DNA of 64,000 nt from Pseudomonadota bacterium (GTDB taxonomy: Bacteria; Pseudomonadota; Gammaproteobacteria; Burkholderiales; Gallionellaceae). Below, in pieces: positions 46,798 to 54,501 of the stretch; position 1 is the stretch's first letter, and every line of letters begins with the position of its first letter. Made by a program: the position numbers and the translations under genes. The stretch spans positions 3,838-67,837 of the forward strand of contig JAJZSA010000004.1 in NCBI GenBank assembly GCA_021822115.1, written 5' to 3'. Below the pieces are notes generated by a model that saw nothing but the letters and a program-made list of their open reading frames with translations, searched no databases and was not told the origin of the DNA.

Positions 46798-48504
46798 TTA
46801 CAGGTCCTCCGCCAGAATGATCTCGGACAGGCCCTTGCCGCCGGGCACCATGGGATACACGTTCTCGGTGGAATCGGTGCGGAAATCGAGGAACACCAAT
46901 TCATCCTTGCGCGCGAAGGCTTCCTTGAGTGCGCCCTCCACGTCCGCAGGGTTCTCCACCTTGATGCCGACGTGACCGTAGGCCTCGGCCACCTTCACGA
47001 AATCGGGCAGCGCATCCATATACGACTGCGAATAGCGGTTGCCGTGGAAGAACTCCTGCCACTGGCGCACCATGCCCAGATAGCGGTTGTTCAGCGCGAT
47101 GATCTTGATCGGCAGGTTGAACTGCTTGCAGGTGGACAGCTCCTGGATGTTCATCTGGATACTGCCCTCACCCGTCACACAGGCCACTTGCGCGCCGGGA
47201 TGGGCCAGTTGCACGCCCATCGCCGCCGGCAGGCCGAAGCCCATGGTGCCGAGGCCGCCGGAGTTGATCCAGCGACGCGGCTCGTTGAACTTGTAATACT
47301 GAGCCGCCCACATCTGGTGCTGACCGACATCGGAAGTCACGAAGGCATCGCCGCGCGTGACCTTGTGCAACATCTCGATCACATATTGCGGCTTGATGAG
47401 TTCGGTCGAGTTCTTGTACGACAGCGAATTCGCTCCGCGCCATTCCTCGATCTGCGTCCACCAGGCTTTGAGTGCGGCAGCATCCGGCTTCTGCTTGCTG
47501 CTCTTCAGCACTTGCAGCAGGTCGCCCAGCACGTTGGCGACGTCGCCGACCAGCGGCACATCCACCTTCACGCGTTTGGAGATGGACGCAGGGTCGATAT
47601 CCAGATGGATGATCTTGCGCGGCACTTCGGCGAAATGCGCGACATTGCCGATCACGCGGTCGTCGAAACGCGCGCCCACCGCCAGCAGCACATCGCAGTT
47701 CTGCATGGCCAGGTTGGCTTCCAGTGTGCCGTGCATGCCCAGCATGCCGAGGAACTGCTTGTCGCTGGCAGGATAGCCACCCAACCCCATCAGGGTGTTG
47801 GTGCAGGGGAAGCCGAGTTGGCGCACCAGTTCGGTCAGGTGTTTGGCCGCGTCGGACAGGATCACACCGCCGCCGGCGTACACCATGGGGCGCTTGGCTT
47901 CGAGCAGCATCTGCGCAGCCTGCTTGACCAGCGCCGGATCGCCCTTGACCTGCGGATTGTAGGAACGGATGCTGACCTTCTCCGGATAGACGAACTCGGT
48001 CTTATGGTTGGACACATCCTTGGGGATGTCCACCAGCACCGGACCGGGACGACCGCTCTTGGCCAGATAGAACGCCTTCTTCAGCGTGCTGGCCAGATCC
48101 TTGACGTCCTTCACCAGGAAGTTGTGCTTCACGCAGGGACGGGTGATGCCGACCGCATCCACCTCCTGGAACGCATCCTCGCCGATGAAACCGGTCGGCA
48201 CCTGGCCGCTGATCACCACCATCGGGATGGAATCCATATAGGCGGTGGCGATGCCGGTGACGGCATTGGTCACGCCAGGACCGGAAGTCACCAGCGCCAC
48301 ACCGACCTTGTCGGTCGAGCGGGAATAGCCATCCGCAGCATGCACGGCCGCCTGCTCATGGCGCACCAGCACGTGCTTGACCTTGTCCTGCTTGAACAGC
48401 TCGTCATAAATGAACAACACTGCCCCGCCGGGGTAGCCGAAGACGTATTCGACCCCCTCCTCCTGCAGGCAGCGGATGGTTATCTCTGCGCCGGTCAATT
48501 CCAT
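46798..48504 (-). CDS. ilvB: Acetolactate synthase, catalytic large subunit
   Basis: A 568-residue ThDP-, FAD- and Mg-dependent enzyme condensing pyruvate with pyruvate or 2-oxobutyrate. The catalytic Glu is in VRHEQAAVHAADGYSRS. The ThDP/Mg motif runs from GEGSIQMNIQEL to NNRYLGMVRQW. The ATG at 48504 gives the canonical MELTGAEI start. It heads ilvBNC-psd-pssA and has a sigma-70-like promoter overlapped by an inverted repeat. Confidence 0.97.
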   Translation of the reverse strand: MELTGAEITIRCLQEEGVEYVFGYPGGAVLFIYDELFKQDKVKHVLVRHEQAAVHAADGYSRSTDKVGVALVTSGPGVTNAVTGIATAYMDSIPMVVISGQVPTGFIGEDAFQEVDAVGITRPCVKHNFLVKDVKDLASTLKKAFYLAKSGRPGPVLVDIPKDVSNHKTEFVYPEKVSIRSYNPQVKGDPALVKQAAQMLLEAKRPMVYAGGGVILSDAAKHLTELVRQLGFPCTNTLMGLGGYPASDKQFLGMLGMHGTLEANLAMQNCDVLLAVGARFDDRVIGNVAHFAEVPRKIIHLDIDPASISKRVKVDVPLVGDVANVLGDLLQVLKSSKQKPDAAALKAWWTQIEEWRGANSLSYKNSTELIKPQYVIEMLHKVTRGDAFVTSDVGQHQMWAAQYYKFNEPRRWINSGGLGTMGFGLPAAMGVQLAHPGAQVACVTGEGSIQMNIQELSTCKQFNLPIKIIALNNRYLGMVRQWQEFFHGNRYSQSYMDALPDFVKVAEAYGHVGIKVENPADVEGALKEAFARKDELVFLDFRTDSTENVYPMVPGGKGLSEIILAEDL

Positions 48505-48533
48505 GGGCAAACTACCTATTCGTCCAGTCAATG

Positions 48534-48573
48534 AAAGACCGTGCAAGATACTGGCTGCGGTCTTTTTGGTCAA
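48534..48573 (-). promoter_or_regulatory. ilvB promoter with symmetric operator-like repeat
   Basis: On the minus strand TTGACC (48573-48568), a 17-bp spacer and TATCTT (48550-48545) form a promoter with start near 48538. AAAGACCG (48534-48541) and CGGTCTTT (48558-48565) are exact inverted arms 16 nt apart, centred on the -10. A bound dimer would be well placed to block polymerase. Confidence 0.6.
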
Positions 48574-48621
48574 CCCCGCAGCCCCCATGGACCCGGGAAA
48601 ACCATTGCCACAACAGGAATT

Positions 48622-48630
48622 TGCTATCAT
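48622..48630 (+). promoter_or_regulatory. Extended -10 (TGCTATCAT) for the sigma factor gene
   Basis: TGC directly precedes TATCAT, the extended -10 form. No -35 is seen at 17 bp. The leader would be about 24 nt. Confidence 0.5.
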
Positions 48631-48660
48631 CCGCCGCCCGCAACCCGCATTTCGCCGACA

Positions 48661-49242
48661 TTGTCCACCCGCGCCGAGCTTTCCGACTTCCTCGCCAGCG
48701 TAGAACGCCGCGCCTACAAGCACGCGCTCTACGCGGTGCGTGACGAGGATGCCGCACTGGACATCGTGCAGGATGCCATGATCAAGCTGTCCGAGCGCTA
48801 CGGCAACAAGCCCCCCGCCGAGTTGCCCCTGCTGTTCCAGCGCATCCTGCAGACCACCATCCTCGACCATTTCCGCCGGCAGAAGGTGCGCAACCTGCAT
48901 TTCAGCCTGTTCTCCTCCTTCGCCCCGAAGCAGGAGGATGATGATTTCGAAGTGCTCGACCTGCTACAGGACGAAGACAATGCCAGCCAGCCAGCCGCCC
49001 CGGATACGGCGCTGGCACAAAGCGAGTTGCTGGGCATCATCGAACATGCCCTGCAACGTCTGCCACCCCGTCAACGGGAAGCCTTCATATTGCGTTACTG
49101 GGAACAACTGGATACGGCCCAGACGGCCGCCGCCATGGGCTGTACCGAAGGTAGCGTCAAGACACATTGTTCGCGCGCCACGCACACGCTGGCGGGCATA
49201 CTCAAAGCCAAAGGGATAGACCTGTCATGGGAAACAGAGTGA
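48661..49242 (+). CDS. RNA polymerase sigma factor, sigma-70 family (ECF-like)
   Basis: A 193-residue sigma factor with only regions 2 and 4. Region 2 is AALDIVQDAMIKLSERYGN through ILDHFRRQKVRN. Region 4 is LQRLPPRQREAFILRYWEQL with the helix-turn-helix TAAAMGCTEGSVKTHCSRAT. The start is assigned to TTG at 48661, giving (M)STRAELSDFLASVERRAYK, which matches related proteins; no ATG lies nearby in frame. It overlaps the DUF3619 gene, and the trio is typical of betaproteobacteria. No classical anti-sigma domain is encoded next to it. Confidence 0.9.
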   Translation: MSTRAELSDFLASVERRAYKHALYAVRDEDAALDIVQDAMIKLSERYGNKPPAELPLLFQRILQTTILDHFRRQKVRNLHFSLFSSFAPKQEDDDFEVLDLLQDEDNASQPAAPDTALAQSELLGIIEHALQRLPPRQREAFILRYWEQLDTAQTAAAMGCTEGSVKTHCSRATHTLAGILKAKGIDLSWETE

Positions 49243-49565
49243 ACATCGAAGAACTGAAGAATCTGCTCGACCATGCGGCCGAAGCGCCGCTCGCGCCGGC
49301 GATCGCGCAGCGCCTGCAACTGGCGCGCCAGTCCGCATTGGCGCGCCAGCGCCGACCGCACGCATGGCTGACACGCCTGCAACATCTCCTCCGTCCGCAC
49401 GAACATGAACCGCACCGCACGCTGCACTGGGTGGGTGCGCTGTTACTGCTCGCCGTGGTGCTGGCCGGCGGCTGGCAATGGAAGCAGGTCGCGCTGCACG
49501 ACCATGCCGCCCTCGACCTGGCCATCCTCACCGACGATCTGCCGTTGCGCATGTATGTGGAGTAA
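49227..49565 (+). CDS. DUF3619 membrane protein, possible anti-sigma partner
   Basis: A 112-residue protein with a cytoplasmic N-terminal 65 residues (Arg-rich helix, LAPAIAQRLQLARQSALAR), one membrane span (TLHWVGALLLLAVVLAGGWQ) and a short periplasmic tail (ALDLAILTDDLPLRMYVE). It overlaps the sigma gene by 16 bp. The topology is that of a small anti-sigma factor. That role is inferred from position and topology only. Confidence 0.85.
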   Translation: MGNRVNIEELKNLLDHAAEAPLAPAIAQRLQLARQSALARQRRPHAWLTRLQHLLRPHEHEPHRTLHWVGALLLLAVVLAGGWQWKQVALHDHAALDLAILTDDLPLRMYVE

Positions 49566-49575
49566 GAAGACCGCG

Positions 49576-49935
49576 ATGCGCAACACCCTGCTATGGCCCT
49601 TGCTCGCACTATTGCTGAGTCCGCTCGCTGCCAGCGCCGAAAAATGGAGCGAACTGAGTCCGACCGCCCGCCAGATCCTGTCCCCCCTGGAACAGAGTTG
49701 GGACACGTTGCCGCGTAGCGAACAGAAGAGCTTCATCGGGGTGGCCGATGCCTACCCCACCCTGCCGCCGGAAAAACAACAACGTCTGGTGTCGCAGATA
49801 CAGGAATGGGCCGGACTGACCCACGAACAGCGCGAACGCGCACGCGAGAAGTTCTCGGCCTTCAGCAAGGTGCCGGAAGAGAAGCGTGAAGCGGTAAAAC
49901 GCATGGTGCGCGAACAGGAAGACCAGCAACGCTGA
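49576..49935 (+). CDS. DUF3106 exported protein
   Basis: A 119-residue protein with a signal peptide (LLWPLLALLLSPLAASAEKW) and a helical body with repeated helix-capping units (LSPTARQILSPLEQSWDTLP, AYPTLPPEKQQRLVSQIQEW). Its size, charge and repeated L-P-P-E pattern resemble periplasmic stress sensors of the CpxP/Spy type, but this is only a resemblance. It follows the sigma/DUF3619 pair by 10 bp. Confidence 0.85.
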   Translation: MRNTLLWPLLALLLSPLAASAEKWSELSPTARQILSPLEQSWDTLPRSEQKSFIGVADAYPTLPPEKQQRLVSQIQEWAGLTHEQRERAREKFSAFSKVPEEKREAVKRMVREQEDQQR

Positions 49936-49944
49936 GCCGAGCGC

Positions 49945-51021
49945 TCAACGACGCTCGGTGCGCCACAGCAGGAATAAAGCCACTCCAAGGAATATCCAGC
50001 TCACCGCCGTGGCGCTGAACATGGCCGGCCATTCGTTCAACGTACCCAGGTTGGCGAACAGCCGACTGGCGAAATGGAAAGCCAAGCCCAGCACCACGCC
50101 GAGGAATATCTTGCCGCCGACGCCGCCTTCGCGCCGCTGATAGGAAGAGAACGGCAGCGCCAGCATCATCATCACGAACACCGCGAACGGATACACCATC
50201 TTGTTCCACAGGGCGATCTCGTAACGCAGGGTACTTTGCTTGTTGTCCGCCAGATGGCGCGTGTACTGGTACAGGTTCCAGGCGGACATCTGCTCCGGCA
50301 TCACCATCAAGACATTCAGCAGGCTGGGATTGAGCGCGGTATGCCACTCCATCGAGGGCAGGCTTTCGGCGCGCGCACCGACGCCTTCGAACACGGTGCG
50401 CTGCACATCTTCCAGCTGCCAGCGCCGCTCTTCCAGGAAGGTCGCGCGCTTAGCCGCCGTTACACTGACCAGATGGTAGTTCTCATCAAATTGATAGATG
50501 CTGACATTCAGCAGCGAGGTGTCCGGCAATACGCTGCGCACATTGACGAAACTGCCTTCATCCTTGACCCACACGCCGGAGCGGAACTCGCGCACATTGA
50601 CTTGCGCGTTCTGCGCCTTGAGCTTGATCTGCTGCGCCAGCTTCTCGCTCGGCGGCGCGACGAATTCGCCGATCACGAAGCAGGCGAGCAACAAGGGAGC
50701 GCCGATGCGCAGCAACGTCTGGATCAGCTGCTTCAACGACACACCCGAGGCGCGATACACCGTCAGTTCGGAACTCGCCGCCAGTTGCACCAGCGCCACG
50801 ATGGTGCCGATCAGCACCGCGACCGGGAACAACTCATAGATATGACCCGGCAGGATGAGCGCGACATAGAGCAGCATGAACCCCAGCCGATAGTCGCCGC
50901 GCCCCATCTCGTTGAGCTGGTTGATCAGGTCGATCAGCGCGAACAGCATGAGCAGGGCGGCGAACACCAGGAATACGCTGGCGTAGATCTCGCGGGCAAG
51001 GTAGCGCGACAACAGCTTCAT
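49945..51021 (-). CDS. lptG: LPS export permease LptG
   Basis: A 358-residue transmembrane subunit of the LptB2FG transporter that extracts lipopolysaccharide from the inner membrane. N-terminal spans (VFLVFAALLMLFALIDLINQ), a periplasmic beta-jellyroll and three C-terminal spans are visible. The cytoplasmic coupling helix lies in ELTVYRASGVSLKQLIQTLL. It overlaps lptF by 4 bp. The end is 9 bp from the convergent DUF3106 gene. Confidence 0.94.
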   Translation of the reverse strand: MKLLSRYLAREIYASVFLVFAALLMLFALIDLINQLNEMGRGDYRLGFMLLYVALILPGHIYELFPVAVLIGTIVALVQLAASSELTVYRASGVSLKQLIQTLLRIGAPLLLACFVIGEFVAPPSEKLAQQIKLKAQNAQVNVREFRSGVWVKDEGSFVNVRSVLPDTSLLNVSIYQFDENYHLVSVTAAKRATFLEERRWQLEDVQRTVFEGVGARAESLPSMEWHTALNPSLLNVLMVMPEQMSAWNLYQYTRHLADNKQSTLRYEIALWNKMVYPFAVFVMMMLALPFSSYQRREGGVGGKIFLGVVLGLAFHFASRLFANLGTLNEWPAMFSATAVSWIFLGVALFLLWRTERR

Positions 51022-52103
51022 CGTTTCCAGCGCCCCCACGGCCGCAGCGTGCTGCGTTGATAGAACAGCAGCAGCACGACGACGAACATGCCGGTATGCA
51101 GCATCCACATGCCGCTCACGGCATCGATCTTGCCTTGTGCCACCCAGGAGTTGGTCACGCTGATCATGTTGTTATAGAAGATGTAGACCACGAACGCGAT
51201 GATCAGATTGAAGGAACGCCCGGAACGCGGATCGACGCGACTCATCGGCACCGCCAGCAAGGCCATGATCAACGCACTCAACGGCAAGCCGACACGCCAT
51301 TCCAGTTCCGCCAGGTTCCACGAATCGGCATGCTGGATCAGATACCAGGTACTCAGCGTCTTCACCCCTGGCTGCGACTGCCGCAACTCGGCCGGCTCGA
51401 TACGCATGGCATAGCGCTCGAACTGCGCGATGCGGAAATCCGCCTGTCCCGGCGTGCCTTCGTAGCGCGTGCCGTTCAACAGCACCAGGAAACGGTCGCC
51501 GTTCTCGGCCGTCTCCTGATAACCCTCCTTGGCCACCATGGTGCCTTCGCGCCCATGCTGGATGGAACGCACGAAGATGTTGCCGACGCGCTTGTTCTCG
51601 GTATCCACCCCTTCCAGGAAGAACACGCGGTCCGCCTGCTTCGATTCGCGGAACGCCCCCGGCGAAGCGGCCGACACATCATCCCGGCTATCCAGGCGAC
51701 GCTTGTACTCCTCCGCTTTGGACAAGGCCCAAGGCGACAACACCAGGCTGGTCATGGCGATGACCGCGACCACCGGCACGGCATAACCCAGAACAGGACG
51801 TATCCAGCGCGTCAGCCCGATGCCGGAGGCGAACCACACCACCATCTCGCTGTCGCGATAGCAGCGCGTCAGCGTGATGAGGATGGACAGGAACAGGCTG
51901 ATGGACAGCAGCACCGGCAGATAGTTGATGGCATTGAAGCCGAGGATCACCAGCACGCCATCCACAGCCAGCAAGCCGCTCACCGATTCGCCCAACAGGC
52001 GGATCAACTGGGTGAACACCACGATGCCGATCAGGATGGAGAACACCAGCATGCCGACCGAAGCGAACTCGCGGACCAGCGTGCGCTGGAAGATGCCGCG
52101 CAT
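51018..52103 (-). CDS. lptF: LPS export permease LptF
   Basis: A 361-residue partner of LptG with the same architecture: IFQRTLVREFASVGMLVFSI at the N-terminus, the EMVVWFASGIGLTRWIRPVL coupling region, the jellyroll (RVFFLEGVDTENKRVGNIFV) and C-terminal spans. An ATG 19 codons upstream would give a basic, Pro/Gln-rich extension. The ATG at 52103 is preferred because homologues begin near it and it leaves room for the divergent pepA promoter. Confidence 0.93.
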   Translation of the reverse strand: MRGIFQRTLVREFASVGMLVFSILIGIVVFTQLIRLLGESVSGLLAVDGVLVILGFNAINYLPVLLSISLFLSILITLTRCYRDSEMVVWFASGIGLTRWIRPVLGYAVPVVAVIAMTSLVLSPWALSKAEEYKRRLDSRDDVSAASPGAFRESKQADRVFFLEGVDTENKRVGNIFVRSIQHGREGTMVAKEGYQETAENGDRFLVLLNGTRYEGTPGQADFRIAQFERYAMRIEPAELRQSQPGVKTLSTWYLIQHADSWNLAELEWRVGLPLSALIMALLAVPMSRVDPRSGRSFNLIIAFVVYIFYNNMISVTNSWVAQGKIDAVSGMWMLHTGMFVVVLLLFYQRSTLRPWGRWKR

Positions 52104-52123
52104 CCGTCCCGCAGGGGGTTGCT

Positions 52124-52153
52124 TTGACTTTTGCGGCGTGGATTGCGGATAAT
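52124..52153 (+). promoter_or_regulatory. Promoter of pepA (TTGACT-18-GATAAT)
   Basis: TTGACT (52124-52129) and GATAAT (52148-52153) each match consensus in five of six positions, with an 18-bp spacer. The start point near 52160 would give a leader of about 35 nt. Confidence 0.6.
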
Positions 52154-52194
52154 CCGGCATCTTGAAATTTCAGGGATTCATCGAGGAGAGGCGC

Positions 52195-53679
52195 GTGGAA
52201 TTTAGCATAAAACAAGGTAGTCCGGAGAAACTGAAGAGCGCGTGCATCGTGGTCGGCGTGCATGATGGCGGCAAATTATCCAAGGCGGCACAGGTGCTGG
52301 ACAAGGCTTGCGCACACGCGCTCAGCGACGTCATCGCGCACGGAGATATGAGCGGCAAGGCCGCCTCCACGCTGTTGTTGCACAAGATCGAAGGCATCGC
52401 CGCCAGCCGCGTGCTGCTGGTCGGCCTGGGCAAGCCCGCCGAGCTGGACAACCGCACCCGCGTGGACATCCTGCGCAGCGCATTCAAAGCGCTGCATGCC
52501 ACCGCCAGCAAGGATGCCGCGCTGTTCATCTGTGACGACGCGCTGGGCACCGAGTCCGCCTGGCTGCTGCAACAAGCGGTGATCGCCGCGACGGAAGGCG
52601 CCTTCCGCAGCGACGGCCTGAAGAGCAAACCGGCGAAAGCGGCGACCTTGAAGCAGATCACCTTCGCCACGCTGGACAAACCGACTGCCACTCTCAAGCA
52701 AGCCGTCGAACAAGCGGCCGCCATCGCCCACGGCATGGAACTGACCAAGGAACTCGGCAACCTGCCCAGCAACATCTGCACCCCCAGCTATCTCGCCGCC
52801 AAGGCGCTGGCGCTGGCCAAGGCGCATAAACACATCAAGACCACCGTGCTGGAAAAGAAGGATATGGAACAGCTCGGCATGGGCTCTTTCCTCTCCGTCA
52901 CGCGCGGTAGCGCACTGCCGCCCAAGTTGATCACGCTGGAATACAGCGGCGGTGCCAAGACGCAGAAACCCATCGTGCTGGTCGGCAAGGGCATCACCTT
53001 CGACACCGGCGGCATCTCGCTGAAACCCGGTGCCGACATGGACGAGATGAAGTACGACATGAGCGGCGCCGGCACCGTGCTCGGCACGCTGCAAGCCATC
53101 GCCGAGATGGAGCTGCCGCTCAACGTGGTCGGCGTCATCCCCACCTGCGAGAACATGCCTTCCGGCACCGCCACCAAGCCGGGCGACATCGTCACCTCGA
53201 TGTCCGGCCAGACCATCGAGATCCTCAACACCGATGCCGAAGGCCGCTTGATCCTGTGCGACGCACTGACCTACTCGGCCAAATTCAAGCCGGATACCGT
53301 GATCGATATCGCCACCCTCACCGGCGCCTGCGTGATCGCGCTGGGCAATGTCGCCAGCGGCATGTTCGCCAACGACGACAAGCTGGCGCACGAACTGATC
53401 GCCGCCGGCGAACAATCGCATGACCGCGTCTGGCAACTGCCGCTGTGGGAAGACTATCAGCCGCTGCTGGACAGCAACTTCGCCGACATGGCCAACATCG
53501 GCGGCCGCGCCGGCGGCACCATCACCGCCGCCTGCTTCCTGGCGCGCTTCACCAAGGATTACCGCTGGGCCCACCTGGACATCGCCGGCACTGCCAACAA
53601 GTCCGGCAAGGACAAGGGCGCGACCGGCCGTCCGGTGCCGCTGCTCGCACAATACCTGATCAACCGCGCCGCCAAGTGA
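52195..53679 (+). CDS. pepA: Leucyl aminopeptidase (M17)
   Basis: A 494-residue dizinc aminopeptidase; in E. coli it also binds DNA. The metal-binding and catalytic blocks are GKGITFDTGGISLKPG, DMSGAGTVLG and the signature NTDAEGRLILCDALTY. The GTG at 52195 is chosen because it follows GAGGAGAGG and gives the canonical (M)EFSIKQGSPEK N-terminus; an upstream ATG-like start would add 11 atypical residues. The stop overlaps the holC GTG start. Confidence 0.96.
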   Translation: MEFSIKQGSPEKLKSACIVVGVHDGGKLSKAAQVLDKACAHALSDVIAHGDMSGKAASTLLLHKIEGIAASRVLLVGLGKPAELDNRTRVDILRSAFKALHATASKDAALFICDDALGTESAWLLQQAVIAATEGAFRSDGLKSKPAKAATLKQITFATLDKPTATLKQAVEQAAAIAHGMELTKELGNLPSNICTPSYLAAKALALAKAHKHIKTTVLEKKDMEQLGMGSFLSVTRGSALPPKLITLEYSGGAKTQKPIVLVGKGITFDTGGISLKPGADMDEMKYDMSGAGTVLGTLQAIAEMELPLNVVGVIPTCENMPSGTATKPGDIVTSMSGQTIEILNTDAEGRLILCDALTYSAKFKPDTVIDIATLTGACVIALGNVASGMFANDDKLAHELIAAGEQSHDRVWQLPLWEDYQPLLDSNFADMANIGGRAGGTITAACFLARFTKDYRWAHLDIAGTANKSGKDKGATGRPVPLLAQYLINRAAK

Positions 53680-54101
53680 CCCGCGTCGACTTCTACACCG
53701 GCAGCGAGGACAAGCTCAGGACCGCCTGCCAGCTGAGTCACAAGGCCATGCAGCATGGACTGCGCGTCCTGCTTCATGTGCCCGACGACGCCACCGCAGA
53801 CAAGCTCGACCGCCTGCTGTGGCATTACCCGCCTACCGCCTTCATGCCGCATTGCCACAGCAACCAGGCGGAAGCGGTCGACATGCCGGTGGTGATCGCG
53901 CGCGACGAGCAGTTCCCGCATGCCGAACTGCTGATCAGTCTGCACGATGAATGCCTGCCCTTCTTCAGCCGCTTCGAACGTGTGATCGAGATCGTCGGCC
54001 ACGACGATGCCGATGCGGTTCGCGGACGCGACCGCTTCAAGTTCTACCGCGACCGTGGCTACGAACTCAGTCATACCGACCTCAGGAAGCTGCGCGCATG
54101 A
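53676..54101 (+). CDS. holC: DNA polymerase III subunit chi
   Basis: A 141-residue clamp-loader accessory protein that links the replisome to single-strand-binding protein. The N-terminus (M)TRVDFYTGSEDKLRTACQL and the later MPVVIARDEQ, ECLPFFSRFERVIEIV and FYRDRGYELSH are HolC signatures. The GTG start overlaps the pepA stop by 4 bp (GTGA). The pepA-holC-valS order is widely conserved in proteobacteria. Confidence 0.94.
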   Translation: MTRVDFYTGSEDKLRTACQLSHKAMQHGLRVLLHVPDDATADKLDRLLWHYPPTAFMPHCHSNQAEAVDMPVVIARDEQFPHAELLISLHDECLPFFSRFERVIEIVGHDDADAVRGRDRFKFYRDRGYELSHTDLRKLRA

Positions 54102-54421
54102 GCGACGGCCGCACAACCTTGCCGCCCGACCTGCCGGTACTGACCGAAGTAGTGGGGAGCGACGAGCTGCCAGTGCTGACCGAGGTGGTGGAAGCAGACT
54201 GGCTCACCGCCCCCGTCGCGGATAAACGTCCGGCCGACGTGGATGCCCCCCACATCCCCCTGGAGCTGGAAGCACACCTGGAGGCACTGTTCATGGAGCG
54301 GCTGCTGCCGCGTCTGGAAGCGGCCCGGCGTGAAGCCATCGAACGCACGTTAGCCGAATTCAGGCAAGAGCTGCCACAACTGCTGCGCGATGCGCAGGGC
54401 GCCCCCTCCGCTGCAGACTGA
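54098..54421 (+). CDS. Small acidic protein between holC and valS, unknown function
   Basis: A 107-residue protein starting ATGA inside the holC stop. The N-terminal half repeats the motif LPVLTEVV twice (residues about 12-19 and 24-31), then a Pro-rich acidic stretch. The C-terminal half is a predicted amphipathic helix ([20 protein letters not shown] and beyond), probably a coiled coil. No membrane span or catalytic motif. I do not recognise a named family; its place in the operon suggests a replication or chi-associated role, which is only a guess. Confidence 0.75.
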   Translation: MSDGRTTLPPDLPVLTEVVGSDELPVLTEVVEADWLTAPVADKRPADVDAPHIPLELEAHLEALFMERLLPRLEAARREAIERTLAEFRQELPQLLRDAQGAPSAAD

Positions 54422-54446
54422 AGCCGCCGCAAGCCGTGCCCCGGCT

Positions 54447-54455
54447 TGATATAAT
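54447..54455 (+). promoter_or_regulatory. Extended -10 (TGATATAAT) for valS
   Basis: A perfect TGnTATAAT lies 47 bp before the valS ATG. No -35 is needed for strong extended -10 promoters. It is expected to give valS expression independent of pepA-holC. Confidence 0.65.
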
Positions 54456-54501
54456 CGCGCCCCTCTTCAGCCAGCCGGCTGATCCACTTCGCCGCACGAA
54501 C

